NCBI GenBank assembly: GCA_003640385.1
Contig: RCAB01000154.1
Location: forward strand, 1 to 64,000
Reading direction: 5' to 3'
DNA from: Setaria digitata
Taxonomy: Eukaryota; Nematoda; Chromadorea; Rhabditida; Setariidae
DNA: 64,000 nt
Part shown: positions 26,774-40,998 of the stretch, one piece after another
Layout of the letters: every line of letters begins with the position of its first letter
Numbering within the stretch: the first letter of the stretch is position 1
Position numbers and translations under genes: made by a program
The notes under the pieces: generated by a model
Databases searched by the model: none
Seen by the model: only the letters and a program-made list of their open reading frames with translations
What the model was told of the DNA's origin: nothing

Positions 26774-27439
26774 TTACTTCTCACTTCTGAAATTTGAGGG
26801 AATAAAAAGTTTTAGTTTAGTGAATAATATTGCTTCCTATCTTTATATTTTAAGTTTCTAAACAGCAATAGCAATATTTTTTTGCGTTGCAAGAAGTAAT
26901 AGGTAATTTTCAACCTCATAGTTCATGGAACTGATGTAACGATTGTTCCATTTTAAATGTCGCATGTGTGCATTTAGCGAAATAAGAAAAAAAATAAAAA
27001 CAAAGCTGAAACGAAAGAAAGAAAAAAAAAACGAGGTAGAAATTCAAGAATAACTGAAAAGATGTTTGCAAAAAAATAATATAAAATAAAAAGATATAAT
27101 GATAACAAATAAACTTCCCGAATGCCAACTGCTGTTGACCGCAGGAAAGTTTCAGAGCCATTGATAGGTTTTTTATTTCCGTGACTTTTGCTTTACACAG
27201 TATCCTAAATTTCTAGATCATTCCATACTCATCATAATTATCTTTGACCCATTTCATGCCATCGAAGCAATCAACGAAATTTCGACACCTGTCGTTGTCA
27301 CCATTATCAAAGTGATTGTCAGTTTACTAAATCAATAATTTTGAAACGTTCCGCAAAAACACTGATTTAACTGATTTTTATAAGAAATTTTTGACGTAGT
27401 CCTTTTTTTCAATTTGGTGATCATAAACAGTAAAGCGAA

Positions 27440-27467
27440 TTTCTGCAGTGATAATCTACTGCAGAAA
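27440..27467. repeat. inverted repeat, 10-bp arms
   Basis: TTTCTGCAGT (27440-27449) and ACTGCAGAAA (27458-27467) are exact reverse complements with an 8-nt loop. Confidence 0.85.
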
Positions 27468-27943
27468 AAACTAACTGATTCTCCTACTGAATAGCTGAAT
27501 ACATTTCTCATAGTTGTTAGTGAATCTTAATTTTTTTGCAAGACATGAAAATTTCTTTTCTAATTTACACTTAGTTCTTCAAATTAATTCGAATCATTTG
27601 AGGTTTTTGGAACAAATGGATAATTCAGAAACAGTTGTGCTGTACATGCAAACCCATACAGTAACTTTAAGAACCGTTTTGAAACCGGATCTTATCGCTT
27701 TACTATAATGAAGAAAACTTTTCTCACCTTGCATTATTTGCAGTAGTGGAAGAAAACGAACTTTCAGAACAACGACACAGCACCGTTGCTTCTGCGAAAA
27801 TGCGATGTTAATCTCCTTCCCTAAAAAAAAATTTCACAATATTATCAGTCAAGTAGCACATTTTGCACTCTCTGTGCATATTCCAATGCTGTTTATCATG
27901 CACGAATTTCTCACAATTTCATGTGAACATCAAATCGTTCCAG

Positions 27944-28098
27944 GTGTTTGAAGTATGTAAATTCTATGTAGGTCAACATTTTGTTAACGTTTTAATGCTT
28001 GTCACAGGGGACTCTCTAGATTTACATAGGTTGAAACTTTTAGTTGAGCATGAATGCAATACTTACCTATTTGAGAAAAACTGTGGATTGCAAGTCAG
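27944..28098 (+). CDS. candidate orphan exon
   Basis: A 155-nt open stretch between a good acceptor (gttccag) and an AG|gtgtct donor. It would encode a mixed sequence containing VTGDSLDLHRLKLLVEHE. No neighbouring exon of matching phase was found and no family is recognised, so chance is possible. Confidence 0.25.
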
Positions 28099-30851
28099 GT
28101 GTCTAATACCCAACACTTTCATAATTTATATGCTATTAATGTTTTTATTATTTTTTCTTACTACTATTCTAAATATTCGAAAATTTTCCTAAAAAGAAGC
28201 AAGAATTGTTGTTGCTGACAAAGTTTTGAATTCACGAAGTTTGAAATTTTTAGATGAGGAAAAAGAATGAGGAAAGGGAAAAAGTTGCTAGGAAGTATCA
28301 AACTGGACACTTTTTACTTTCAAGACATTTTATCACAGTCTGACACTTCGTTCTTTGGCTTGAAGTACAACTAGTTTTTTGAGAAGGAAGTTTTTGAGTA
28401 ATGCTTAACTTCTTTTAAAGCTTTTAAAGTCACGATGCTAGAATCACCTTTTGGAACCGAACAAATATTATGTTAGGCTTCATAACTGTGAAGTTATTTA
28501 TCAGTGAGAACCATAGAATCAAGATAGAGACCTGTAGAATGGTGAGGCAATATCCTTTACCTACTGCTATAATAAGAACGTAAAATACATAGCTGGCTTT
28601 CATGACAACGTGGTTTACTATAACGGTGTCTGATAAAATATATCGCCTAGGTATAAAAAAACTGCTGGTAAGAAGTCTAAGGTGCTGAGAGAAAACGGTC
28701 CCATGGTATATTCATTTTTAATATCAAGGGAATTAAGAAAATGACCAGGAACGGTGGGATAACACTTTACGTGGAATTGTTTCATAAATTAAACGCCTTT
28801 CTAATTTTTCAATTGACCAGAATTTGACCTTTTTGAAAAAAGGGAGTTATTATTTTAAAGGCCCAATTAAATTCACTGTAATTAGTATTTTCATTCAAAT
28901 TTGATCGTCGATTCTATTTTCATTTTCTTTCTTGTCCTACCAATCTTTAGAATGATTAATTTCGATGCATAATTCAAAAGCGATCTCTTACAGAGTCTCT
29001 GTTATACTGCTAACACATTTTAACAATAAAGAATTGCTTCAGTAATTTTGGGAAGAAATCCATGTGGCAAGATAAATGGAAGGTAATTTGTCACAGAAAT
29101 ATATAAAAACAGTTGTTGATAAATGAGAAGTTGTTAGAAATGCCAAATTCCAAGCAGCTATATAAGCCATTTTGATCCATATTAGTAATGAGGATACACT
29201 AAAATCCACTTATGAAATTTAAAAAAAATGTCAGTTATCAAATTCTTTCGGTCATTAGGGATCAGGAAAAGGTGGTTTTTACCAACCTGAAATACGAATT
29301 CTATTGGTGTATTATGGTGTTACTTTTGCTCAACATTAATGAACAAATGAGTGAAATAATTAAGTGCATATAGATGGATAAATTAAATAAACAAAACAAG
29401 CATTGAATAGTCTAACAGCTTTGACTTGTTTCTGTTCTTCCTCGAACTTTGATGTCTATCACTATTGATGAAAAAGAAAAAGTTGTCAAGTATCAAAATT
29501 AGAAATAGGTCTTAGGCTTAGTTTTATCATTCCTATAAAGTGATAAGTGAGAAATGAGAGATTCATATGTCATCGTTAAACAGTATTGCTAATTACAATG
29601 TATTCGGTATAGGCAGCTTTTCAAATGTTTCAAATGCTGACTTCAGTAACTCCTTTAGTGCTGCCCTTTCTAGTATTAGAAGTTCAATTTAATAATATGT
29701 GAAGTCCTTTTTTTTGAACAAGAAAAGTTTAAAAAAAAAACGAAAGAAAGTGAGATGTGAATGAGTAGTAACAGCGCAATAGAAATTTCGCAAAATATAT
29801 TGAATGTTTGGAGTTGGAGCTTAGATCTCTAACGAATAATGATTAACTAACTAGAAGTGGGATCCAAGGTCAGAGAAGCAGTTTTCGTCAATTATTTCAT
29901 ACTTAAAATAATCTCTGCGTATAAAAATGGAAATTTTTTGTTCGTTAAAATTTCCAGATTCAAAACGAAAAAAAAAAAACAGGCTATATCAGAAATATAC
30001 TTCAGCCTTTTATGGAATTCTAAATTTAGGATTTTCAGGTTTTCTAACTAATTAGTTCTGAAGAGAAGTGGGCGTCGGGAGCAAACACATTGCAAAATAT
30101 GTAGTTGATTGTTTTAAGCGAAGGATGATGGTTTGTAAATAACGCAGAACTTTGGTGCTGTTTTACTTGAAGATGGCGGGTTCAGTAAATAACGAGAAAT
30201 TTGCTGTTGCTTTAGATGAAGGATAGTTTAACAATTAGCGGAGAACTTCGGTGTTTTGCTGAGTTTCTTTTTTTTTTTTTTTCTGTCAAATACAGGTTGG
30301 ATTTATAATGCAGAGGCTGTAGGTGGGCAGATTATCCAATTCGAGTATTTCTTCATGTGTTATTTGAATATTGTTTAAAATTGTTTCCAAACTTGTCACA
30401 TTTTATAAATAATATATATGTTGGCAGGATGTGAATGTGTATTTATAACGACTGAATAGACATTATTTAATTCTTATTTTTTGTGTAAGAAAGAAACTCA
30501 CTAATCATATACAGATTTTTTTTTTGAACTTTTAGTTAAAAGAAGATAACTTAGAAGTATGAGAAAAAAAATCTGTCGTAATAACTGTCTCATGGTGTCA
30601 ATTTTTAACAATTCTGTGACAAAATCTAAATTAATTTATTAAGGTATAAAACGCGAGTGCTCTATGAAAATGAAACATGATATAAGCAAATATCAATACT
30701 GGTTGATTTCGAATACTGATAACTAATTGTCGTTCATAATTATATGCTTCATGAACAAATTAACTAAAAGATATTATCTGACAATGATTGTTATCCAGAA
30801 GTGACATCAGTAGAAAGTATTCATCGTCGATTCAGCTACATAAAACAAACA

Positions 30852-31034
30852 TCAGCCACCACCTACGAGCTTGTTCAGCTTAGTCTTTCCTCCATCATTC
30901 ATCTGTAAAGTCTGCGAGGTGGAACGTTCTGTGACATTATTCCATGAGTCAATAAACTTCGTCACAAGTGACATCATTTTCAGCCAGGTGGTGGCGAAGC
31001 AAAATACTTTAGATTTCTGATGACTAGTGCATAT
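30852..31034 (-). CDS. candidate 3' terminal exon (minus strand)
   Basis: Behind an acceptor-like ctatccag, 61 codons run to a TGA. The product includes WLKMMSLVTKFIDSWNN and a lysine/glycine tail ending LNKLVGGG. The opposite strand also has an open frame across much of the segment, so the strand is not certain. Unrecognised. Confidence 0.3.
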   Translation of the reverse strand: MCTSHQKSKVFCFATTWLKMMSLVTKFIDSWNNVTERSTSQTLQMNDGGKTKLNKLVGGG

Positions 31035-34000
31035 CTGGATAGGCGCTAGTAATATTTGGAGATAAATGTGGCCTTCTGGATTTTTCTCTTTCTGTTCCCT
31101 CTACTCCTTTCTCTCGTCATTGGCGTTCATTTCGAAATTTGCTTTTGTAAATTTGAGTCTGCTTTTCTATTCTGTTATATTTCAGAACAAAACGTGGATA
31201 GGAAAGATAAAAAAATTTTGACTAAAGGTTTTAGGATTCAGCCATTCCCTGAAATCAATTTTTGGCTTAAGCAAATTCACTACTTTGATCTTCCTTCCTA
31301 AAAAAATCTATAAATACTGTCTTCTTTAATGGCTTCATGGCTTAGAGTTCTGATTACTTTATTATGCTGGATTTCTCTGTACATCAAAACATTGTTTTCG
31401 ATTGTTTGCCAAATTTCCTAATTTTTTACTGCTAATTGAACTAAAAGTTGTTGAGTTAGAAAAGCAAGGAAGGAATGGATTGTATCACTTCTCCTGGGAA
31501 ATATTCCTAGAAATTTTAAGGAACAGCACTGGCTAATACAGTCAATATTAATTGGTGATTGAATATAATATTTCGACGTTACATGACAGCTCATTTTCGA
31601 AGTCTTGGTATAATAAATAGTCCTTTTGAATAATGTATGGAATGGCTGACCGTCTAGTTCAGTAGACGCCTAAACAGTTTCAAGCAAAGGAAAGAGGTTA
31701 ATGCAAGAATATTTGAATTATTGAATTAGTTCTTGTGAGATGAAAAATCATTAAATTTCTAACTAATGACATAGGTCTTTCTCCATTTCTATATGGGTAA
31801 TGCTGACGCTGAGCGTTATAAATATTCAGTCCTTTCTAAAATAATAAGTTCTTTGATGCATATTTTTTCTAATTTTTTAGTTAATTTCTTTTCAATTAAT
31901 TACATATCCTTTCGCAAGCTTTCCATTCACTGTATAGTGTTGTTTAGAAACATTAGTCTTGAGAATGATTAGTGACGTGTCCTGAACATGTCCATGTACT
32001 CGGCTTTCTTCAGTAGCTATTATCCAAAGACTAAGTTCGTATTGTTTGAAATATAACGGCTGTAGGGATAGATAGTCGAGGTGAAATACTGTCTTCTGAC
32101 TTTCTACATGGTCTTCAGGCACGATTATTTCATAGTATTTCAATTCATATAAGGCTGACTGTGTGAGACAAAGCGTAATATTAAAGTACGGCAAGAGGAT
32201 TTACTGACCGAAGATAAATAGCTCAATCACGTGGAGATTAGCAAAGTCTAGAAACTGCAATCATTGACACTTGCACAAGCAAAAAGGGACAATTTGACAT
32301 CTGATGTTGTTTAGTTTCGGTCACAACTAATGGATGCTTTGAGTTGGAAGACGGAAGACTGAACAGTCTTGGTGTTATTGTTTTGCAAAAGGAAAATAAT
32401 AGATTGAATTTTGATGGAGGAATTCCTAATGACACAATTTCTTGTACCAATTTTGGAGTAAGGAAAGAAAAAATGAAGAAATGAAATGATCAGTTTACAC
32501 GCCGTTCATCAATCAGTGCTTCCCACTTACAGATCTTTTTTTTTAATCAATAACGCAGAAAGTTTTTTAGGGACTGAACAAGACTGGAATAATTCACATC
32601 TCACGTTTAGTTACAACTTGTAGCATTTTTTAAGACCTTATTCAGAAACTTCTCCAGCTACCATTACTACTTGTAACCACTATCATCGATCTAACCGTCA
32701 GTGCCATCTTCCTAGAATGTACACACACATATCTGTCTATACGTGCGTATGCGTGTCTCTGCAGTATGCTTTCTGAATAAGGTCTTGAAAAATGCGTTAA
32801 ATAAACACGTGGTGGCTTTTGTTATTTTGGCTTTTCAAATTAACTGGAAGATTTCGATCACAGTGCAGTTTAATTCTGTGATCGATTTTCTGATGAAATC
32901 AGAACATCTAAACAACAAAGCGTCAGAATGATTGCCAGGTAAGCCGTGGAAACGATAATGTCTAGCATCATTGCTTGGTGACTTTTTTACTTCCTGCCTG
33001 TTGTTTTTTTTCTTGCTAGCAGTTGAACGGACCCAATGATGGCCTATGTAAACATTAGGTTTAGTGGTAATTTGTTCTCACAGCTAATGACTTTTCGTGA
33101 AGTCTAATTTTCCCTTGAATTTATGCGAAGTAGTCTTACTTATATATGTCAAAAACTGGGACTGAAAATTCCGCTGCATTGAAATTAAAGGGGGAAATGC
33201 TTGACGTAAGCTAAAAACTCGAAATCAAATTTTCAAGCCTTTCCCACTTGAATACACAAAATATTCTCATTTTGCTGGACAACTGATATGAGTAAAATCC
33301 TATTCAGTACCATGCTCTCATGATTTTTCTTGATTTCTGCTGAGGTGGGAAGGTCGATAAGATTTTCAAATGCTTCCTACCTTCTCTTCCACCACATCGC
33401 GAGATTCACTATCATCAATTTATTCTCAGCAGAGGGTTAAAGCTGTCAGGTGTTTCCACAACAACAGATCACATTGTTTCGTTTTCAGCAGTCACTTTTT
33501 TTCGGCCACACTTTCGTCATATTTTCGTTCTGTTTGCTCTTTCGTCTACAGTTCTCAGTTCCACTTACGATCTATAACATTTCAAAAAGAGATATTTTTG
33601 AAATTAGCTTTATCATTTCATCACGTTACACCTATTAGGTTAAGTTATCGCATATCCTTACAGAGAAATCCAAAAAGTTTTTTTCTTTTTTAAGAAAAAA
33701 CTTTGATGCCGTCTGAATGCTTCTTTCTTAACAAGTGGGCGTACAAATTTTCTGTTTCAGATTCTTAATTCAAAAGGCCCTTTATTTTCTCTCATTTAGT
33801 AGAGGTTGGTATCGTAGCGATAATGACCAAGATTACCTCTGATGAACTGTTCCAAAACATTAATTTTTGTTTCAAATTTAATAGCAAATTTAGCCATCAG
33901 CAAAAGAAATGGGCACAGTCATTGTGATGAGTTAAGGGCAGATCATTTTATAAATTTTCCATGCATATATTTCGACTGTTTCTCCTTCCTTTTCCAACTT

Positions 34001-34648
34001 GGCAACAATAGTTGAAATCATTTCTTTTTTTTATTGTAAACGTCTTGTGCAAAACTGAGAAGTTTGAATCGTTAATATATGTTAGGACATGTTTTCGTCT
34101 CTGCTTTTTTTTTTTTTTTTTTTTTTCACCAAGTAAAATGTTTTTAATCAAAAATTTGAGTGATGGATGAGAAATCAACTTTTTTCTTCCACAGCTATAA
34201 TACTATCCTTCTCTAGACGAAAGTTTACAACCAACCGATGCATCAATTACTTGACAACGAACCACTGCTCAGCGCAAAACATATCTGTTCAACAGAAATA
34301 TCTTAATTGTTGCTAAATCTTCGTAGGAAAGGGCATCTTCTAAATTGCTGTAAATTGTTCTGTCTTTCATTATAGCAACTACTGTAGCAGAATAATGTGT
34401 AAATTATCTATTAGAAATCATAAAGCCATAAATTTTCATTTTTTTTCTCCGTTTTGAAGGATTTTTCGAAATCCAAATATTAAAGATTAGTTTTCGAAAA
34501 AGTGCCTTTCTCAGAGTACCTTAACAAGAAGGAAAGATTCTTTAGTGCCATAAGAGGTTGTCGCTGAATATGTTGCAAGTACTGTATTCTGCGCAATTTG
34601 TGGAAACTGCTACTCAGTCGACAAATAGGTCCTTGAACAATCTCATAT

Positions 34649-34690
34649 GGCAATATAACATAGTGCTAACTAGTGATATGTTATATTGCC
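34649..34690. repeat. stem-loop, 14-bp perfect arms
   Basis: GGCAATATAACATA (34649-34662) and TATGTTATATTGCC (34677-34690) are exact reverse complements separated by 14 nt. Confidence 0.9.
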
Positions 34691-36290
34691 GTGTTCAAAA
34701 AAAGTAAGTATATTTATTATTTTTCTTCTGTAGTTTCTTTTTTTTTTTCGAAGTTTTGAATCTCAAACTTCTGCTACTGGTGAAGTTTTATCCCCAAAAT
34801 AAATAGTTTTCCTGTATATTATTAAATTTATTTACTCATTTCATCCTGCAGTTCATTTTCGCTGTCACTTTAAAAATCATTTCTTCTTTGCAGTACAGTT
34901 TTCTTCTCTAGCCAAAAAAAGATGCTTTTTTTTCTCTTATAAATAAAAGATGTCAACCGTCTGCCACAAATTTTTCCACAAGTCTCTTTTTTTTTCTCAA
35001 TAATTAATTATCTTTTACCTTCCACAAGTACCTTTTTCTCTTTGAGTGTTTTTCAAGAATCGTTTTCATATTGTTCCTTTTCACTCTTTTTTTTTCCATC
35101 TTCACAGAAATTTTCTAAATTTCTTTCTAAATGTGAAGCTGTTTCTGTACGAAATAGCATGTATGCTAATTCCTGAATATTATTAGTAGAAGCTTCTGAC
35201 AGACAGATTGCTTGCATAAAGTATCAAATCATTTAGTATTTCGAAAATTTGGTTGAATATATTTTGAAAAAGCTGTATAAATTCTATAGATTTCTAGATT
35301 TTTAAATTTGATATTTCCTTCAAAATATAATTAGGCAGAAAAGATAATATAATTAGCGAATTCTCTGCTAAACGTCTATATGCTTATTAATTATTGACTT
35401 CGTATTCATATTGTAATAAAGGCGGTGATATTTTCGGGAGTAATAAGATGAATTTGTTTCTTCACTTTTTTAAATTTAAACTCAATTTTGAGATCAAATT
35501 TATCCTTACAATCATAATAAAAACCAAGAGATTCAAATTCTAAAATTTTATAAGCACTTCAAATTTCTTTACCATGAAGAAGTGAAGAAGTTGAAGCGAG
35601 ACAGGCCGTGTTGTTTTGTAAATAACTTTCTTTTACAATATTTTATGAAAATAATTTTTTTAAAACTTAATTTTTTCTCAAGTCTATAATCCAAATGCTT
35701 CAGATTCTTCATTCAAATTGAGAATCATTTAGTTTGATTACAAACTGCTGCATATTAATTAATAAGTGGGAGCGAATTTCCATCATCTGTCGTTTGTTTG
35801 GCATCTGCGATAGCAAGTCTCAAATTAAGTGAAGTATTCACAATTTATCAAATAAATAAAGACCTTATTTTCAAATAATTTCAACAACATTTTAAAAACA
35901 TGTAAAAATTAAAACCTAAAAAATTGAATTGAATTTAGAGATGTGGTTGTTGTTAGCTGACTGGTAGCTGAAGAACGAGAACGAAAACATCAGTGGTGCA
36001 TACCAAGGTAGCAATGTTGTATGATCATTGCAAATAAAAAAAGTGGAACGATGAATATAAGATAATTGGGACTTTAATAACTTTATTTACTTGCTGAAAC
36101 ATCAAATCTTGAAATCTGTTTTAAAGACTCAGTACAATTTGGAGATATGCATGATTTTTTTAATGCGAAATTTTTTTAGGCAAATTTTTTCCTAGAAAAG
36201 TGGATTTTTTTCCTACCGAAAGAAAAAAACCTTTCTCCTGGATTCGTGACACTTCCGTAGTTAAAGAAGAAAAATGTTGTGTTGGAATGG

Positions 36291-36322
36291 TTTTCACATC
36301 AGAGTTTAACAAACTAGAACAG
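36291..36322. repeat. 32-bp direct repeat, copy 1
   Basis: Identical to 36825-36856 (begins TTTTCACATCAGAG). It lies 22 nt before the exon at 36345, overlapping the region expected to hold its branch point. Confidence 0.9.
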
Positions 36323-36344
36323 CTGCTTTTACTTTTTTTTTAAG

Positions 36345-39300
36345 CATAAGAGTGAAAAGAATGAAGAGAAAGAAGCTGTAGCTTCTAAAGGACCATATAC
36401 CCAGCTATTCATGAATTCCGAACATAGTGAGCAGCTCTGCAGGTGTTCCTAAATTTCCTTGCTTCGATTAATTTTTATCTTCTCACTCATCTACCAATCT
36501 GCAGCGAACAGCTTTCGTAATGTGCTGTTTCTTCAAGACAGTTCTTGTTCCCTTTCTACTTTTTTTTGTAGGCTATAAGATGTTTTTTCAATTTATTAGA
36601 TGCATTTTAATTGCTCTAATTTCATGCTTCTCATTATTCACTTATTACTTCGTTTCATTTTGCATCCTTTCGTTACCTTCTCTCCTTCCAGGGTAAAAGC
36701 TCAATTTCGTCTTATTCTTATTTCGGTAAACCTCAAAATTAGCAGAAGTTATAAACTACAAATCTCTTGTCCTTTAGAAGTTGTGGACTTTTCTACCCTT
36801 AGTTAAGTTAATTTTAGTCCCAAATTTTCACATCAGAGTTTAACAAACTAGAACAGTTTTAACAAAACTTTTTTTAACAAACTAATAAAAATGATGAAAT
36901 GTGCTTTCAAGCAGATCATCTGAAGAAAGCTAAATCAATCTTTTTCATTTGCACTCTGTTTTTGTTTTTGCGTTCAGTTATGGATTATTGTTTAAGTCTT
37001 ATTAATGCTATATATAAATACAGTTCGGTAGCTTGAGATCACTTGTCTCGAAATGTTTCGTATGTTGACAAAAACAGAAATTTCTTTTAAAATTTTTTTT
37101 CGAATTGTGAAACAACACATGACTCAAAACACTATAATAATTTGATGGATTAAAAGCGATAAAAATGGTGGTCTAGTTTTTTCTTTTTTTTTTTGTTTTT
37201 TATTTTAAAAATATACCGCGTACAAGAATGAGTGGTTCCGTTAGACAAACAGATGTGTTTGAAATTCTAGTTTTATTTCCTTTTATTTCCTGAGTAGTGA
37301 AAGTAGTGATAAGTTTTATAGCTAACAAATTATTTGGAAAGTTTAATGAGATCTTAGAGTTACATTCTGTTGGCTTCGAAATAGATTATACTTCTTTATA
37401 AGGTCATAGCATTACTTGTCATACTTATCATCTCCGTTTCAGTAGCCATAAATATAATACAGAAAAGCCTGAAACAGAGCTCTGGGAAAAATTTATGCAT
37501 ATGAAATTCTCAGTTCGTGAACTTGGAAATCTCCCTCTTCTCTCCTGCCTCCCTCCATCTCCCCTCCCGTCGCACATTAAAGTCTTATTTATGAACCTTA
37601 AAAAAATAGATAATGACTTTAAGAAACAATCGAATGATCTAATTTAAAAGCAATATTTCTACATTTTGTATTCACTTCTACATTAGCTTGCTCGACGCAG
37701 TTTTCTGCAGAATCATTTAAACAAACGAAGTTTTAATAAATAAATCTGAAACTTTGTCGATGAATTTTGTGAAGTGCTGGAGAAACACTTTTTTGTGTAT
37801 TAGCAGCTTTGACTTTCTGTTTAACCGATGAATCTGCACAATTCAAGCATATTTGAATAGTTATAATTCCAATTCAGTAAGAAAGAAAATCTATTTAGAA
37901 AAAATATGAAGATTTCATATTTATGTTTGAATTTTATTTGAAACAGTGGTTTTGTTTTGTATTTACTTAAGAAAGTTTCTCTGAAAAATGTTACTTTCGT
38001 TATGAATATCATTTTCTTATTACAAAAATATGAGGCGGAAGCTACATACAAAGGACTACTTTACTTACAGTTCTCAAATTCAAAAGAATTTCAAGAAAAT
38101 TTTCTATTAAAAGTAAAGATGTTTTTCTAAATAAATTAAAATTTCTCGTCCCAACATTAATGGTTATTACCACGCTTCTACTATTCTCTTTCACAAAAAG
38201 TTTTTCTTGTTCTTTTGAATGAAATTAAAGTTTATTTAATTAACAATGCATATTATTACAACCATCAATGTCTCAGCGCGATACTTTTTTTCGGTAGGGA
38301 AACATGGCTCCCTTACATTCTAAAATTAATCTGATCGTCAGTAGTTTCCTCCAGTAAACAAGCAGTATTATTTTTGTTTAAATTTGCGACTTTCACTTGT
38401 AATTTGGATATTGCGATAACAGATGACGTGTCGATGTTAGATTTATAAAAATATGAAATTCTCGGTGGAGTTGTAGTGGTTTCTTGTTAATGACATGTTT
38501 AAAAACAACTGGTGAAGTGAAAATGTGCTTGACATCATTATGGTGTCAGATAACTCATATATTCATTCGGTTTAAATATTTAAATTGAACAAAATTCTAC
38601 CATGCAGTGATTTCTAGTTGGCGAATAAAACTGCATATTTTATTTCTTTATGCAATTACAATTTGAATTATTTAAAGCTGCTTGTATTAACCCCAAGTAT
38701 TGCAAAAGTTTGAGAGAATTTTCTGCATATCTTAATAAAAGTTGAGAATTGATTCTCGCTACTTTCCTTGCTCTATTTTTAAAAGCTTGAGATTTTTGTC
38801 GCTTGTTCGGCTTCTAAATTTAATTCCGGTAATTAAATTTTCTGAATTTACACGCGTGAAAAGTGTTTTAATTTTTACCTAGAGTGAATTCATTGAACTC
38901 CTTACTTACTTTATTTAAGCACATTAAATTGCGTTTAGAACTGATGAGAAGCTGAATACAGACAGTACTTTTTTACTTCACTTATAACTTGCTGGAAATG
39001 TTTCGTTTTTCGTAAGTGAATTCGTTCATGTATTCATAAATGCATGCACGAAAGCAATTATTCTTGCCGATGATGTTGACTCGACTGAATTTCGTTTAAC
39101 TCTCTTATGTTTAAGTTAACTCTTGTAGAAATCCGAAATTTGTATTGGGTTTTATTGTTAAAGCGCTGATTCACTTAACCAGTGTTATTGTATGAAGGAA
39201 TCGAGAAAAACAAAGGTTGAAATTTTAATCATGATTTAACAACAATGAATAGTTTTATTAAAATATATTTCTATTGATGACCTGTTTCATCATTTTGACT

Positions 39301-40998
39301 ATATATGAAAAGTCCAGTAAAAGTGCTTATTCTGTTTAATCTTTTTTATTTCAGACTGAGAATTTGCTAAATTTCAACCTTATTCTTTTGGCTTATTTGA
39401 AATTTTTATCATACATCCTATACCTTGATATTATCCTTATATTACTTTTCTCCCATGCAATGAATAAAGTTTAAAATTGACCTAAATGCACTGAGATGTG
39501 TGCGAACTGCCTTAGTGGGATTGTGAATTTGAATTGAAAAAATAAAGAACTTATCAAAGTAATTAATTAAGTCCTTATCGCCCGTTTCCAATCACGAAAC
39601 AAAAGTAATCTCTGATGGCATGAACACTGTTTTCATAGTTACAGTAACTATTTTTTTTCCCCTCACCTACAATGCCCTTAATCAATTTTTATTTATATCG
39701 GAAACCGTGGAATTACTTTTTTTTTTTTTCGTATTTTTTCTGAAGCTAACAAGTTAGTGAATCGTTAAATTCCTTCCAGAAATCACATACTGAATTTAAA
39801 TTCTAATAAAGAGTTCGATCATACATAAGGTTGATCGGTTCCTTTTTTAGAAAAGATTGAGAGGAGTAAATAATCTCAGCATTTTTGTCAACTTATTATT
39901 AGAAGAATAGATATTACTGTGTTGGATTTATGCAATTGGATCTTTTTTCAAATCTGGTTGAAATGTTTTGAGATTAATTATTTGATGTTTAATATTTTTG
40001 CACTTTCTGTTTCTTCACTCGATGTTTTTAATGGTATAGTTACATGTTTTCCCAAAAATAGTATAATTAGTTAAAATTTTCTTATCAGAGCCAAGACCTA
40101 CTTTTATCATCTACGGAAATTTGGGAGTCTTCTTAGAGTTATAAAATTTACTTTTCCAAACATTTTAATGTCAATTCTGTTAAAAAGACACAATCATTTC
40201 GTTCCTGATGCAATTAAAGTTACCTGATGAAGGACGTTTACAAAAATTTTTTATAAAACGAAATCCTAAATGCTTCCATTTTTAGTTATCGATATGCAAT
40301 GCGCATTACGGGCAGATTTATCAAAGGATTGGTTACCAGGTAAATTTATTTTTATTTTTGAAAATAGTAACATTTTGCTCATGTACATGTTTAATGATTT
40401 AATGTTGATATACAGAAACAAAAATTCAGAAAATAACAGACCCAAAATAGACCTGAAATGAGACTGTGACCTAAAAATGGTTTTTTTTTTTTACCTTATT
40501 CTATTTTACAACGCTAAATCTTAGCTTCTGGATAAAAATTAAGATTTGAGCTCAAAGGAAAAATATTAACTAGTTTACTTAGAGTGTTGGTGGTATCATG
40601 TATACTCAGCAAGGAAATTGTAGAATAATGTCAGTAGTTGTTTTTGTCATTTATTCAATTTTTCGTTGTTTTCTTGTTATATTTATTAAAACTTCTTTTC
40701 ACATTCTGAAAGATAATTTCTTTAATTTTAATTATGCAGTAATACAAGAAATTTCGTCTTTAATTTCTTTATTTCACTACTCTGAAGTAATTTTTTCTTT
40801 ATCTTACCACTTATTTGAGCAAAAAAAATTTGCTATTTTAGTCTTCTAGCACTTAGCGTCTCACGGTAAGCTTAGATTTTTATAATTTCCCCTCTTCCTT
40901 GCAGCGGGGAGATTCAGAAATTGTTGTTTGACGACATCAATGTAATAACAACAAATACAAAGGATGATAACGCAGAATCGTGTTGTGAGCTGTATTAA
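36345..40998 (+). CDS. 3' exons of an unrecognised gene upstream of PPP1R3
   Basis: Three exons join in phase: 36345-36442, 40286-40339 and 40905-40998. The first follows a T-rich aag acceptor and encodes a charged segment (HKSEKNEEKEAVASKG, then YTQLFMNSEHSEQLC) ending at AG|gtgttc. The second gives RYAMRITGRFIKGLVT. The third follows a strong cttgcag and reads SGEIQKLLFDDINVI to a final CCELY and a TAA. The 5' end is not found; introns are long (about 3.8 kb for the second). I recognise no family: FDDINVI...CELY superficially recalls a G-protein alpha C-terminus but does not align well. The middle exon is also open in another frame, where it could start the next gene. The stop lies 282 bp before the PPP1R3 ATG, consistent with a nematode operon. 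Confidence 0.42.
36825..36856. repeat. 32-bp direct repeat, copy 2
   Basis: Exact copy of 36291-36322, offset 534 bp. Confidence 0.9.

Larger units (their letters stand above)
25103..36344. other. gene-poor region with scattered candidate exons
   Basis: Eleven kilobases with no gene I can assemble. It contains AT microsatellites, perfect palindromes and isolated exon-like stretches, listed separately where supportable. Part is likely long introns of the + strand gene ending at 40998; an ATG-started frame at 33370-33449 (starting MLPTFSSTTSRDSLSS) with an AG|gt donor is one possible upstream exon of it. Confidence 0.5.

Noticed and set aside
31892..32194. 100-codon minus-strand open frame with protein-like composition
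   Set aside because: No ATG, and the only good acceptor just upstream puts an in-frame TAA first. No family resemblance and no partner exon.
33450..33693. Long Phe/Ser-rich + strand frame
   Set aside because: Pyrimidine-rich sequence after a good donor at 33449; it looks like intron.
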